From the NCBI GenBank assembly GCA_030446485.1, contig JAUJNF010000001.1, forward strand, positions 1 through 64,000: a stretch of 64,000 nt of DNA. Direction: 5' to 3'. This document shows positions 1 to 7,928 of this stretch, piece after piece. This DNA comes from Thermoleophilaceae bacterium. GTDB taxonomy: Bacteria; Actinomycetota; Thermoleophilia; Solirubrobacterales; Thermoleophilaceae. Made by a program: the position numbers and the translations under genes. Each line of letters opens with the position of its first letter. The first letter of the stretch is position 1. The notes below the pieces were generated by a model. The model searched no databases. It was given only the letters and a program-made list of their open reading frames with translations, and was not told the DNA's origin.

Positions 1-916
1 CCTCGCCCTCCTCGCGCCCGGCGGCGTTCTCGAGGTAGAAGCTCTGGCGGTCGGCGAGCACGCCGTCGCGCACCTGGAATACCTGGGCGTTGGCGTCGGC
101 CTCCTCCGCCGCGACGGCGATGGCGTCGAGCGTGCCCACCGCCTCGTTGGAGATCCGCTGGCGCTCGAGCAGCGAGCGCACCGCGCCCAGCCGGTTGCGC
201 AGGGACGCCGCCTGCTCGAACTCCTGGTCGGCGGCGGCCTGACGCATGTCGGCCTCGAGCTCGCGCTCGATCTGTCGGTAGCGACCCGACAGGAAGGCGA
301 CGATCCCGTCGATGCCCGCGCGGTACTCCTCCTTCGACACGTAGTCGACACACGGAGCCTGGCAGCGCTTGATGAAGTAGTCGAGGCAGGGGCTGCCCGA
401 GGCCCGGCCGGGCTCGGCGCCGTCGCAGGTGCGGTACTGGAAGACCTTGCCGAGCAGGTCGAGCGTCTCGCGCGTGCGCTTGGCGTTCGAGTACGGGCCG
501 AAGTAGGCGCGGGTGCGGCGGTGTCGCTCGCGCGTGAAGTACACGCGCGGGAAGTCCTCGTCGAGCGAGATGGCGATGTAGGGGTACGACTTGTCGTCGC
601 GCAGCTTGACGTTGTAGACCGGCCGGTACTGCCTGATGAAGTTCTGCTCGGCGAGCAGCGCCTCGGCCTCGGTCTGGGTGACGATGAACTCGATCCGGTC
701 GATCTGGTCGATCAGCTCGTAGGCGCCCTTGGTCGAGGGGTTCGAGAAGTGGCCGGACACGCGCTTCTTGATCGACTTGGCCTTGCCCACGTAGAGCACG
801 CGCTGCTTGGCGTTGCGGAAGATGTAGACGCCCGGGCCGTCCGGCAGCGCCCGACGCTGGGCGCCGATGCGGGCCTTGCGGTCGGGTCTGTGGTCGGTGG
901 TCTCGGTGGTGGCCAT
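1..916 (-). CDS. uvrC: UvrABC system protein C, 5' part
   Basis: Excinuclease subunit that makes both incisions around UvrAB-marked DNA lesions in nucleotide excision repair. The visible 305 residues start at ATG 914-916. They hold a GIY-YIG nuclease domain at roughly residues 17-95 (GPGVYIF, LYVGKAKSIKKRV), the following region with GYxPYIAIS-like DEDFPRVYF and YFGPYSNAKR motifs, a cysteine cluster (CLDYFIKRCQAPC), and a UVR coiled region near residues 205-240. The gene runs off the left edge, so the RNase H-like endonuclease half and the HhH tail are not visible. No in-frame start upstream looks better than this ATG. Identification is secure; completeness cannot be judged. Confidence 0.95.
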   Translation of the reverse strand, partial: MATTETTDHRPDRKARIGAQRRALPDGPGVYIFRNAKQRVLYVGKAKSIKKRVSGHFSNPSTKGAYELIDQIDRIEFIVTQTEAEALLAEQNFIRQYRPVYNVKLRDDKSYPYIAISLDEDFPRVYFTRERHRRTRAYFGPYSNAKRTRETLDLLGKVFQYRTCDGAEPGRASGSPCLDYFIKRCQAPCVDYVSKEEYRAGIDGIVAFLSGRYRQIERELEADMRQAAADQEFEQAASLRNRLGAVRSLLERQRISNEAVGTLDAIAVAAEEADANAQVFQVRDGVLADRQSFYLENAAGREEGE

Positions 917-1056
917 GGCGGTGTGGCCCTCGGCGGGGGGCCACTCATCGAGGATAGGTTCAGGCGCGGCGCGCCCGGCGCGGGCTCGGCGCGGGCGGTC
1001 GACCGGGCGAGCCGGGGCGGCGCGGTCATCCCCCGGGTCGGCTATACGTACCCGTC

Positions 1057-1287
1057 ATGAGGCGGGTGAGAGGGGGGGCCGGCGTGCTCGTGACGATCGT
1101 GGTGATCCTGGTGCTGGCGAGCATTCCGCTCTTCACCCTCTACCAGTCCGAGTGCCGCGAGGGCGGAGACCGTGGCAAGCGCGAGACGCGTTACTCCGTG
1201 GTGGCGCCATGGAACGACCCGCCGGAGGACTGCCGCCGCAACAAGTCAGGTCTCGACCTGGTGCGTGAAGGGGTCGGGCTGGACTGA
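1057..1287 (+). CDS. small single-span membrane protein
   Basis: A 76-residue product with a short basic N-terminus (MRRVRGGAG), one hydrophobic helix at about residues 9-28, and a polar, charged tail containing two cysteines. It is most likely anchored in the membrane with the tail outside or in the periplasm-like space. It is transcribed away from uvrC, with 140 bases between them that could hold both promoters. No family was recognised. The TM-plus-tail layout and codon use on this frame support coding, but the gene is short and other frames here are also open because of the high GC content. Confidence 0.5.
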   Translation: MRRVRGGAGVLVTIVVILVLASIPLFTLYQSECREGGDRGKRETRYSVVAPWNDPPEDCRRNKSGLDLVREGVGLD

Positions 1288-1403
1288 CCCGCGTGCGGTG
1301 GGCGTGCGCGCGGCGCCCCAGCGGGGCCGGCGGCGCGCTCAGCGCCCCGGCGGCGGCTTCCTGCGGCGGCTCAGGGCGCGGTGGAACTCAGCGCGCGGGG
1401 GAA

Positions 1404-1430
1404 CCGGCGCTCAGCGCGCTGCTGAGCCGG
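1404..1430 (-). terminator. hairpin at the 3' end of the secreted-protein gene
   Basis: The arms GCTCAGC (1409-1415) and GCTGAGC (1421-1427) form a perfect 7-bp stem around a 5-base loop, with CCGG/CCGG able to extend it across a small bulge. It overlaps the stop codon of the minus-strand gene. There is no T-tract, so its role as a terminator is only suggested by its place between convergent genes. Confidence 0.25.
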
Positions 1431-1959
1431 CGGCCTGCGCGCGCCCGGCCTCGCGGGCGGACTCGGCCGCCGCGGCGTTCGGCCCGCCGGCCGTCCTGAG
1501 CCGAGGGCTTCCCGCCGAACCGGCGGCAGCGGCGCTCTTGGCCTCGCGTAGCGCCTCGGCGGCCGCGGCGTTGTTCGCTCTGACCGTGCGGAGCCGGAGG
1601 CTTCCCGCCCCGCGAGCGCACACCACGCCCACCGCGAAGTCGAAGCGCCGCCTGTTGGCGTTCAGGCCGATGGCCCGCCAACCGCGGCCGTTCGCCGATG
1701 GGCCGTCGAACACCGGCGTGATCGCACCGAGCGCCACGTTGCCGCTGATCGGGATGAAGTCGCGCGGGCACTGGACCACCGCCGTCCGCGTCTCTCCCGG
1801 CCGCACCACCACTTCCTTGCTGAGCAGACCGGTCAGCTGGAGCTCCGGCTGACCCTGCTGCCCTTCGACCGCCGGGCTGACCACGAGGATCAGCAGCGCG
1901 ACCGCGCCGATGAGAGCGGCGGCGGCGGTGAGTGGCTTCCTGGCAAGGCGGGCCGGCAC
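1411..1959 (-). CDS. secreted protein with Ala-rich C-terminus, unknown function
   Basis: A 182-residue product from a GTG start at 1957-1959. The N-terminus is a clear signal peptide (basic MPARLARKP, then a hydrophobic core ending in VVSPAVEG). The mature part has a small beta-rich looking domain with two cysteines (VQCPRDFIPISGN and VVCARG), followed by an alanine-rich tail of about 60 residues carrying repeated NAAAAE-type blocks. The open frame continues about 700 bases upstream, but that extension lies antisense to or within the Uma2 gene region and has no domain, so the GTG just before the signal peptide was chosen. No family recognised; function unknown. Confidence 0.6.
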   Translation of the reverse strand: MPARLARKPLTAAAALIGAVALLILVVSPAVEGQQGQPELQLTGLLSKEVVVRPGETRTAVVQCPRDFIPISGNVALGAITPVFDGPSANGRGWRAIGLNANRRRFDFAVGVVCARGAGSLRLRTVRANNAAAAEALREAKSAAAAGSAGSPRLRTAGGPNAAAAESAREAGRAQAAGSAAR

Positions 1960-2063
1960 GGCGCGAGACTGTACACGACCGGAGCGAACGCGGCCACGCG
2001 GTTCCCGTGGCCGGACGCAGGGCGTGATCGGTCCGCAGAGACTTGGCCCGGCGGGGCCGCTAC

Positions 2064-2633
2064 CTACAGGCCGGCGAACAGCCCGGCGAGGTCGAGCGGC
2101 TCGGCCTCGACCTGTCGTGGCGCGGCGAGGCCGTCCGGCCCGACCACGACCTCGATCGCGTAGCCGCCCGTGCCGGGATCGGAGAGCACGTGCACGCGTC
2201 GAGCGCAGACGTCGACCACCCAGACCTCCGGCACGCCGGCAGCGGCGTAGAGCGCGGGCTTGACCGTCGTATCGGTCCTCAGCGAGCTGACGGCGACCTC
2301 GATGACCAGCAGTGCGGTGGTCGGGTGCCGGGTCGGGTCTTGGCCGGCGGGCACCACGAGGACGTCCGGCTCGGGCAGAGAGGTGGTGTCCGGCACGACG
2401 ATCGGTGCTTCGACCCTGACCTCGTGGCCACCCGCCGCCGAGGCAAGCGCCAGCCAGCGAATCAACCGGGCCTTCACCGCTTCGTGATCCGGGCTCTTCG
2501 GGCTCACCTCCGTGAGCACCCCGTGGAGCAGCTCGACCGGCTCGTCCTCGCCGAGGATGCCCACGTCGACCATCCGCAGGACCTCGTCGGCGGTGAGCGG
2601 ACGAACCGCGCGGTCGCCGACGGCAAAGGGCAT
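2064..2633 (-). CDS. Uma2 family endonuclease-like protein (DUF820)
   Basis: A 189-residue protein of the Uma2/DUF820 family, a PD-(D/E)XK nuclease-fold group common in cyanobacteria and actinobacteria whose members mostly have no known role. Family landmarks are visible: the N-terminal LTADEVLRMVDVG...EPVELLHGVLTEVSP stretch, LPEPDVLVV with its acidic residue, the LLVIEVAVSS core glutamate, the K...LYAAAGVPEVWVVD block, and the YAIEVVV segment. Start ATG 2631-2633 immediately precedes the conserved domain; the frame is open further upstream but only into GC-rich non-domain sequence. It stands alone 32 bases after (upstream in transcription) the end of the Tad-like operon, on the same strand. 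Confidence 0.85.
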   Translation of the reverse strand: MPFAVGDRAVRPLTADEVLRMVDVGILGEDEPVELLHGVLTEVSPKSPDHEAVKARLIRWLALASAAGGHEVRVEAPIVVPDTTSLPEPDVLVVPAGQDPTRHPTTALLVIEVAVSSLRTDTTVKPALYAAAGVPEVWVVDVCARRVHVLSDPGTGGYAIEVVVGPDGLAAPRQVEAEPLDLAGLFAGL

Positions 2634-2665
2634 GGGGGGTGACAGTACCGGCGGGGCCGCCCACG

Positions 2666-4087
2666 TCACCGCACCAGCCTCACCTCGAACCCAGCGCCCG
2701 TGATCTCCCCCGCCCCGCCCAGCAGCCCCAGGATCCTGGCCACGTAGGCGCGCGTCTCGGGGTAGGGAGGGATGCATCCGCACGCGGACACCGCCGCGGG
2801 CCCCGCGTTGTAGGCGGCCAGCGCCAGCGGCACGGAGGCGAACTGGCGCAGGAGGTCCCGCATCATGTGGGCCTGGGCGTCGATCGACTGACCGGCGTCG
2901 AAGGGGTTGCGCAGGCCGTACGCGCGGGCCGTGCCCGGCATGAACTGGGCTATCCCCTGCGCGCCGGCGGGCGAGCGCGCGAACGGGTTGAAGTTCGACT
3001 CCGCGTAGATCTGGGCGGCAAGCAGCGCCGACGACACGTTCCAGCGCTGCGCCGCTCGCGAAAGCAGAGGGGCGTAGCGGGCGGGCACGAATGAGGGAAG
3101 CGCGCCGCGACCGTCTCCCTCGGGGCGGCCGAAGCCCACCGAGCGGCTGCCCGCGTTGCGCGTGTAGCCGTAGTGCCAGGGCTCCCAGGAGTACCGCTTC
3201 AGGAAGCCGAAGCGACCGGCGTTGCGGGCCAACCAGCCGTAGGCCGCCGGCGGGCCCAGATCGAGCTCGGTGCCCAGACGGTGCAGGCTCTTGCCCGGCG
3301 GCGCGACCCAGCGCGGGTCGGGACGCGCCGCGAACAGGCGCGCCTGCTCGGCGTCGGAGCGAAAGGCGCTCGTGATGGTGAGCAGGAACCCGGCGTCCCG
3401 CGCGGCGGCGGCGAGGCGGTCGAAGGCCAGGGCCACGTCGGGGCGCATCGGCTTGCCCTGGCGATAGGCCAGCGGGCCGGTGTAGCCCCCACCCGAGGCC
3501 TCGGCCGGGAAGGCGCCCACCCCCTCGGCGGGAGCAAGCTCGGCGACGGCGCGCGCCTCGACCGGCACCGGGCGCACCGCGCCCGCGTCGTCGCCACCAG
3601 CGATCCGCACCGAGGGCTCCCCTCGCACTCGAACGGCCACCCGCGTCGGCGCGAACGACCGGTCGGGAAAGCTCACGTCGGTCGCGCTCGGCGCCACGCC
3701 GTTGGCGACCGACGCGCGCGTGCCCGCGTCACGCGCAAGCGCGAGGAACTCCGCTCGGTCGAGGTGACGCGGGTTGGCGACGCCGCCCTCGAGGTAGGCA
3801 GGCTCGAAGAGGCGTGGATAGGCCTCGCGCATCGCTCGGGCCGCCGACACGGCGGCGAGGTCGGCCGCGCGCTGGTGCTTGCCCTTGGCCCCGAGCGCCT
3901 GGCCCATGGCGGCGAGGATGAGCGTGCCGGCAATGGCCACGGCGGCTGCGCCGAGCAGCATGACCGTGGCCTGGCCCCGCTCGCACCCGAGGCCGGGCCG
4001 TTCGCGACGGAGCTCCGGCGTAGGCGCGCGCTGCGCCCGATCACGGTCGCATGGCAACCCCCGGAGTGCCGCGCCCGCCCCGCTCAA
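2666..4087 (-). CDS. TadG-like / VanY D,D-carboxypeptidase / lytic transglycosylase fusion
   Basis: A 473-residue three-part protein. Residues about 37-85 hold a TadE/TadG-type leader (GQATVMLLG, one membrane helix, then AADLAAVSAARAM). A central VanY-like zinc peptidase carries SAFRSDAEQARLF, SLHRLGTELDLG (about residue 264) and EPWHYGY (about 300). The C-terminal third is a soluble lytic transglycosylase domain with catalytic Glu in YAESNFNPF (about 360), GAQGIAQFMPGTA and LAAYNAG. The protein should sit outside the membrane, tethered by its N-terminal helix, and cut both peptide stems and glycan strands. It is the last gene of a four-gene set; its TTG start overlaps the preceding stop as TTGA. 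Domain calls are firm, the combined role is inferred. Confidence 0.88.
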   Translation of the reverse strand: MSGAGAALRGLPCDRDRAQRAPTPELRRERPGLGCERGQATVMLLGAAAVAIAGTLILAAMGQALGAKGKHQRAADLAAVSAARAMREAYPRLFEPAYLEGGVANPRHLDRAEFLALARDAGTRASVANGVAPSATDVSFPDRSFAPTRVAVRVRGEPSVRIAGGDDAGAVRPVPVEARAVAELAPAEGVGAFPAEASGGGYTGPLAYRQGKPMRPDVALAFDRLAAAARDAGFLLTITSAFRSDAEQARLFAARPDPRWVAPPGKSLHRLGTELDLGPPAAYGWLARNAGRFGFLKRYSWEPWHYGYTRNAGSRSVGFGRPEGDGRGALPSFVPARYAPLLSRAAQRWNVSSALLAAQIYAESNFNPFARSPAGAQGIAQFMPGTARAYGLRNPFDAGQSIDAQAHMMRDLLRQFASVPLALAAYNAGPAAVSACGCIPPYPETRAYVARILGLLGGAGEITGAGFEVRLVR

Positions 4088-4803
4088 CAGCGCTCACACA
4101 GATCGGCCAGCTCGGCGATCGCCGAACCCAGGCCGCCCCTTGGCTCCCGCCCCGCCAGCGCCATGCGGGCCCCCGCGCGCGACTCCGGCAAGAGCAGCGC
4201 ACCCCGTCCAGCCCACGCGCCGGGCTCGATCACCCGCGTGACCGCGATCAGAGGCTCGGGCCCGATGCGGGCGAGCGACGCCGCCACCGCCTCTGACAGC
4301 GAGGGCTCGACGTCGAGGCCGGCAACGAGGACCACGTGATCGGCCAGGGCCACCGGTCGTCCGGCGGGCTCTCCGTGCCGCACGTCGATCACGAGCGGCG
4401 CGGTGTACCTGCTGGCGGCCGCGAGCGGAGCGGGGTCGGTGGCGTCGAGCAGGCACAGCCGGCCGGCGGTGCGCATGCCGTCGTCCGCGAACGCTTCGAG
4501 GGCCCGACCCAGCCGTCCGGCCGACGAAGTGGGGAGCGCGACTGAGCTCGGGCCGCTCGGCCCGCACACGGCTGCGGCCCGTGCCGCATCGCGCTTGCCG
4601 AGCTCGACGGCGAGCGCGCGGGCCACGGTGGTGCCGCCGCAGCGCGGCGCGAGCGCCACGGTGGCCACGACCGGGCGCACCGGCACCACCGTCGTGGCGG
4701 GTTCGACGCGCCGGGCCTCAGCGGCCTGCAGCAGCATCGAGCCGGCGCGCTCGAGCACCGCGTGCACCACCCCGCGCCGGCGTGCCTCGCGCGTCACCAT
4801 CAT
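4084..4803 (-). CDS. CpaE/MinD-like protein with degenerate P-loop
   Basis: A 239-residue protein resembling the ParA/MinD/CpaE ATPases that localise Tad pili. The expected deviant Walker A position reads LAPRCGGTTVARALAVEL, which keeps GGTT but lacks the GK lysine pair, so nucleotide binding is doubtful. A VVLVAGLDVEPSLSEAVAASL segment and a closing GGLGSAIAELADL resemble the end of CpaE-type proteins. The gene lies between two TadE-like genes and the TadG-VanY-SLT gene. Its ATG (4801-4803) overlaps the upstream stop as ATGA, and its own stop overlaps the next TTG start. Annotation as a pilus-locus P-loop relative is inference from this context plus the remote motif. Confidence 0.6.
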   Translation of the reverse strand: MMVTREARRRGVVHAVLERAGSMLLQAAEARRVEPATTVVPVRPVVATVALAPRCGGTTVARALAVELGKRDAARAAAVCGPSGPSSVALPTSSAGRLGRALEAFADDGMRTAGRLCLLDATDPAPLAAASRYTAPLVIDVRHGEPAGRPVALADHVVLVAGLDVEPSLSEAVAASLARIGPEPLIAVTRVIEPGAWAGRGALLLPESRAGARMALAGREPRGGLGSAIAELADLCERC

Positions 4804-5189
4804 CCTCCTCCGACCCTGGCCGACGACTCCACCGCGAGCGTTCGAGACACGATCGCGAGCAGCGACGGCGGCCGCAGCACGACGGTGACCCTGCCGCCCG
4901 CCACGTCGACGTCGGTCTGGTCGCGTGACCAGCCGGGCAGCGCTCGCCGGGCGCCCTCGTGGCCGTCGTCTCCGGCCGCGAGGGCCAGGGCGCCCGCCTC
5001 GGCGGCACTCCCCGCGAGGGTGGCCGAGTAGCCGACGGCGAGGAGCTGGAGGAGCACGAGCCCGAGCAGCAGCAGCGCCGGCAGCGCGCCCAGCAGCTCG
5101 ACGCTCGCCTGAGCACGCTCGCTTCCGAGGCCGCGACGGGCCGCACAAGCGCCGTCCGGCGAACGTAGGAGTCGAGGCGCGCCGGTCAC
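4800..5189 (-). CDS. TadE-like pseudopilin-type protein
   Basis: A 129-residue protein with a short cytoplasmic head ending in RAQASVELLGALPALLLLGLV, the signature of TadE-family proteins (small Q-A-S-V-E motif before a single hydrophobic helix), followed by an AGSAAEAGALALAAG helix and a beta-rich extracytoplasmic tail (VDVAGGRVTVVLRPP). TadE-like proteins are minor pseudopilins of Flp/Tad secretion-type pili. The GTG start (5187-5189) overlaps the upstream stop as GTGA, indicating translational coupling. It is the second gene of the four-gene cluster. No TadA, TadB or TadC gene is in the window. Confidence 0.78.
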   Translation of the reverse strand: MTGAPRLLRSPDGACAARRGLGSERAQASVELLGALPALLLLGLVLLQLLAVGYSATLAGSAAEAGALALAAGDDGHEGARRALPGWSRDQTDVDVAGGRVTVVLRPPSLLAIVSRTLAVESSARVGGG

Positions 5190-5548
5190 GGTGGAGCCCC
5201 GAGATATCCCGTCGCTCCCACGCTCAGCGGGGACCGCCCGCCGCCGAGCACGAGCGGCACCCGAACGCTCACCCGCACCCGGCCAGACCCCGCGCCGCGC
5301 ACCAGCAGGCCACGCTCGAGCCGCCGCGGCAACGCGCTGCGCGCGGCGGACTCGGCATCCCGGCCCACCACCGCGGCGCGCGCCGCCACCCGCGCGGCGT
5401 TGGCGCTGGCCCAGGCCGCGTGGCCCACGAGCGCGAGCTGCCAGACGATCGCCGTCACGAGCAGCACGCAAGGCAGGACGGCGACGGCCTCCACCGAGGC
5501 CTGGCCGACCTCACCCCGGGGCAGAACGCGCGAGAGTCGACAAAGCAT
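5186..5548 (-). CDS. TadE-like pseudopilin-type protein
   Basis: A 120-residue protein, first gene of the Tad-like operon. After a basic head the sequence GEVGQASVEAVAVLPCVLLV begins the TadE motif and membrane helix; a small-residue helix (AWASANAARVAARAAVVG) and a short beta-rich tail follow. It is similar in plan to the next gene and probably a paralogous minor pilin-like partner. Its ATG start is preceded by about 100 bases of non-coding sequence that separates it from the GNAT gene upstream, so a promoter is expected there. Its stop overlaps the following GTG start. Confidence 0.78.
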   Translation of the reverse strand: MLCRLSRVLPRGEVGQASVEAVAVLPCVLLVTAIVWQLALVGHAAWASANAARVAARAAVVGRDAESAARSALPRRLERGLLVRGAGSGRVRVSVRVPLVLGGGRSPLSVGATGYLGAPP

Positions 5549-5653
5549 GCGCCGAGGCTCCCGCTCGCCGCGTGACGGCTCAACGCCGGAGCGTTACGAC
5601 CGCGCTACAACGCCGTAAAGGCCCTCGACACGACCGCCGAGCGGCGGCCCGCC

Positions 5654-6172
5654 CTACGGCGCGTCCGGCAGGCGCAGCCTCATCAGCAGGTCGTCCTCGC
5701 CCGCAGGGTCGCTGCGCGAGCTGAAGCCACACCGCTCGTACAGCGCCCTCCCTGCTCCATTGCCGGCGTTCACGTCGAGCTCGACGCGCCGGCAGTCCCG
5801 CTTGATGGCGCGATCGATCGCCGCCTCCACGAGCGCCGCCCCCAGCCCGGACCGGCGCGCCCGCTCGCGGACGAACAGATCCTCGAGCCACGCGTCGCCG
5901 CCGGCGATCCACACGCCGAACCGGTAGCGGATCTGGCACACGCCCGACGGAGGCGAGTCGGCGTCCGGGGCGCCCAGCAGGAACTCCGCGTCGCGACCCT
6001 CGATCAGCCGCTCCACGCCCGCGTGGAAGGCGTTCCGCGAGGGCCAGTCACGCCCCAGGAAGTCGCGGAACTCGACCAGCAAATCGGCCACGGTCTCGGC
6101 CTCGTGCATCTCGGCAAGCCACACGCTCGCCCGGCTGCTGCGCGGGCTGGGTGCGGCGGCGGCTCCGCTCAA
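5654..6172 (-). CDS. GNAT family N-acetyltransferase
   Basis: A 172-residue acetyl-CoA-dependent acyltransferase. Visible GNAT features are the N-terminal AETVADLLVEFRDFLG helix, the WLEDLFVRERARRSGLGAALVEAAI block containing the R/Q-x-x-G-x-G/A coenzyme A loop, and the VNAGNGAGRALYERCGF motif. Substrate is unknown. The chosen TTG start (6170-6172) overlaps the stop of the membrane-protein gene as TTGA, arguing for coupling; a GTG about 16 codons in, at the VWLAEM position, is an alternative that would sit closer to the domain. Confidence 0.82.
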   Translation of the reverse strand: MSGAAAAPSPRSSRASVWLAEMHEAETVADLLVEFRDFLGRDWPSRNAFHAGVERLIEGRDAEFLLGAPDADSPPSGVCQIRYRFGVWIAGGDAWLEDLFVRERARRSGLGAALVEAAIDRAIKRDCRRVELDVNAGNGAGRALYERCGFSSRSDPAGEDDLLMRLRLPDAP

Positions 6173-6519
6173 CCGTAGTCGCGCGCCTGGGTGTAGACCC
6201 AGTAGACGCCGTACGAGGCGAGCCCGAGCATGGCCAGCCAGACAAGCACGCCGGGCCCCGAGTCGAACAGCCGCTGCGCCGCCGTGAACGTGAAGAAGGC
6301 GAGCGCAACCGACCCGTAGAGGACCAGGCGCTGGCGCTCGCTGAGGGAGTCGATCGTGAAGCTGTGCTCCCGGAACAGCCGGTATCCGAAGAGGGCGATG
6401 GCCGTGAAGAAGGCGATCGACAGCGTGGTGAGCACCACGTTGAGGACCCCGCCGCCGCCGGGGAGCGACAGCACCAGGGCCACCACGGCGATCAGCCCGA
6501 AGTTGCGAGCGGTCTTCAC
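6169..6519 (-). CDS. multi-span membrane protein, unknown function
   Basis: A 116-residue, strongly hydrophobic protein with about four predicted membrane helices (FGLIAVVALVLSL, VVLTTLSIAFFTAIALFGY, LVLYGSVALAFFTF, VLVWLAMLGLASYGVYWVY) and a short charged loop after the second. No named family recognised; small four-helix proteins of this type are common in actinobacteria. It lies between uppP (32 bases upstream) and the GNAT gene, whose start overlaps its stop, so the three could be one transcript. Confidence 0.7.
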   Translation of the reverse strand: MKTARNFGLIAVVALVLSLPGGGGVLNVVLTTLSIAFFTAIALFGYRLFREHSFTIDSLSERQRLVLYGSVALAFFTFTAAQRLFDSGPGVLVWLAMLGLASYGVYWVYTQARDYG

Positions 6520-6550
6520 CCTGTCCAGGGTAGGGCCTTCCGGATCCCGG

Positions 6551-7375
6551 TCAGGAGATCACGCCGCTCGCGGCGAGCACTATCACGACCACTCCGAGCG
6601 CCACCCGGTAGACGACGAAGATCACCGTCGATCGCGTGGCGAGGAAGCGCAGCAGGAAGGCGATCGACGCGTACCCGACCACGAACGCGAGCGCCGTGGC
6701 CACGATCAGCGTCAGCACGCTGGTGTTCTGCCCCTCCTCGCCACTCGAGATCGACCCCAGCTCCAGCAGCCCGCTGAGCACCACCGCCGGGATCGACAGC
6801 AGGAAGGAGAAGCGCGCCGCCGCCGCCCGCTCGAGGCCGAGGAAGAGCCCCGCGGTGATCGTGGCACCCGAGCGCGAGACGCCGGGCACCAGCGCGAGCG
6901 CCTGCGAGAAGCCGACCACCAGGCCGTCGCGAGTCGTGATCGACTCGACGCCGCGGTTGCGCTTGCCCACCCGCTCGGCTTGGAGCAGCACGAGGCCCAG
7001 CACGATCAGCGCCGTGCCGTTCAGGTACAGGTCGCGGGCGCCCGTCTCGATCTGGTCCTTGAAGGCCAGGCCGAAGATCCCGATGGGAATGGTGCCGAGC
7101 AGGATGTACCACCCCATGCGAGCATCCAGCTCCTTGCGCAGCCGCGGCGTGCGCAGGCTCGCGAGCCAGGTGCGGGTGATGCGCAGAAGGTCCTCGCGGA
7201 AGTAGATGAGCACCGCGACCATCGTGCCGAGCTGCGTGACCGCGGTGAACGCCGCGCCGGGGTCTTCCCATCCGGCGAAGGCGGGCACGATGCGCAGGTG
7301 CGCGGTGCTCGAGATCGGCAGGAACTCGGTCAGGCCCTGCACGATCCCGAGGACGATCGCCTCGAGGAGGGACAC
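6551..7375 (-). CDS. uppP: undecaprenyl-diphosphate phosphatase
   Basis: A 274-residue integral membrane enzyme that removes a phosphate from undecaprenyl diphosphate, recycling the lipid carrier for peptidoglycan and other envelope polymers. Both family signatures are present: QGLTEFLPISSTAHL near residue 14 with the catalytic-region glutamate and SS, and VPGVSRSGATIT near residue 160 with the essential Ser-Arg. About eight hydrophobic helices fill the rest. Length matches the family (about 265-280). ATG start; the gene lies 12 bases downstream of ppa on the same strand, so phosphate-releasing enzymes sit together. Confidence 0.95.
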   Translation of the reverse strand: MSLLEAIVLGIVQGLTEFLPISSTAHLRIVPAFAGWEDPGAAFTAVTQLGTMVAVLIYFREDLLRITRTWLASLRTPRLRKELDARMGWYILLGTIPIGIFGLAFKDQIETGARDLYLNGTALIVLGLVLLQAERVGKRNRGVESITTRDGLVVGFSQALALVPGVSRSGATITAGLFLGLERAAAARFSFLLSIPAVVLSGLLELGSISSGEEGQNTSVLTLIVATALAFVVGYASIAFLLRFLATRSTVIFVVYRVALGVVVIVLAASGVIS

Positions 7376-7387
7376 GGGTTGACGACC

Positions 7388-7885
7388 CTAGGAGGTCGTG
7401 TGGTCGGCCCGGCGCCGGCGGGCCGCGTCAATCTCCGCGAGCGCGTCCTCACGCGAGTACCAGCCGTCCACGGTGACGGTCTTGCGCTCCAGGTCCTTGT
7501 AGACGGAGAAGAAGTGGGCGATCTCGTCGCGGAGCTGGTCGCCGAGGTCCTCGAGGGTCTCGAGGCGGTTCCAGGTGGGGTCGTGCAGCGGGACGCAGAG
7601 CACCTTGTCGTCGATGCCCTTGTCGTCCTCCATCTTGAACAGGGCGATCGGCTTGACGGGGATCACGCAGCCCGGGAAGGTGGGCTCGGAAACGCACACC
7701 ATGGCGTCGAGCGCGTCGCCGTCGAGGCCGAGGGTGTCCGGGATGAAGCCGTAGTCGGTCGGGTAGACCATTGAGGAGAACAGGAAGCGGTCGAGCTTGA
7801 TCGCGCCGAGCTCGTGGTCGTACTCGTACTTGTTGCGGCTTCCCTTCGGGATCTCCACGAAGCAGGTGAGGGGTGCCTCCGCCAA
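7388..7885 (-). CDS. ppa: inorganic pyrophosphatase
   Basis: A cytosolic family I pyrophosphatase that hydrolyses PPi to two phosphates and pulls biosynthetic reactions forward. The conserved order is intact: VEIPKGSRNKYEYDHE, LDRFLFSSMVYPTDYGFIPDT, the metal-binding DGDALDAMV, DDKGIDDKVLCVP and HFFSVYKDLE. With TTG at 7883-7885 the protein is 165 residues, typical for bacterial enzymes. The frame stays open far upstream, but that stretch lies antisense to the divergent membrane-protein gene, and no ATG or GTG lies close to the domain, so the TTG was chosen. Confidence 0.93.
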   Translation of the reverse strand: MAEAPLTCFVEIPKGSRNKYEYDHELGAIKLDRFLFSSMVYPTDYGFIPDTLGLDGDALDAMVCVSEPTFPGCVIPVKPIALFKMEDDKGIDDKVLCVPLHDPTWNRLETLEDLGDQLRDEIAHFFSVYKDLERKTVTVDGWYSREDALAEIDAARRRRADHTTS

Positions 7886-7928
7886 GGCCGCCAGAGTAGA
7901 CGCAAACGCCTTCGGTACAGTGCCTCTC

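Noticed and set aside
712-1029. Minus-strand frame over the uvrC start
   Set aside because: Shadow of uvrC in a different frame.
1960-2664. In-frame upstream extension of the secreted-protein gene
   Set aside because: It runs through the Uma2 gene on the same strand in another frame and has no domain; the GTG before the signal peptide fits better.
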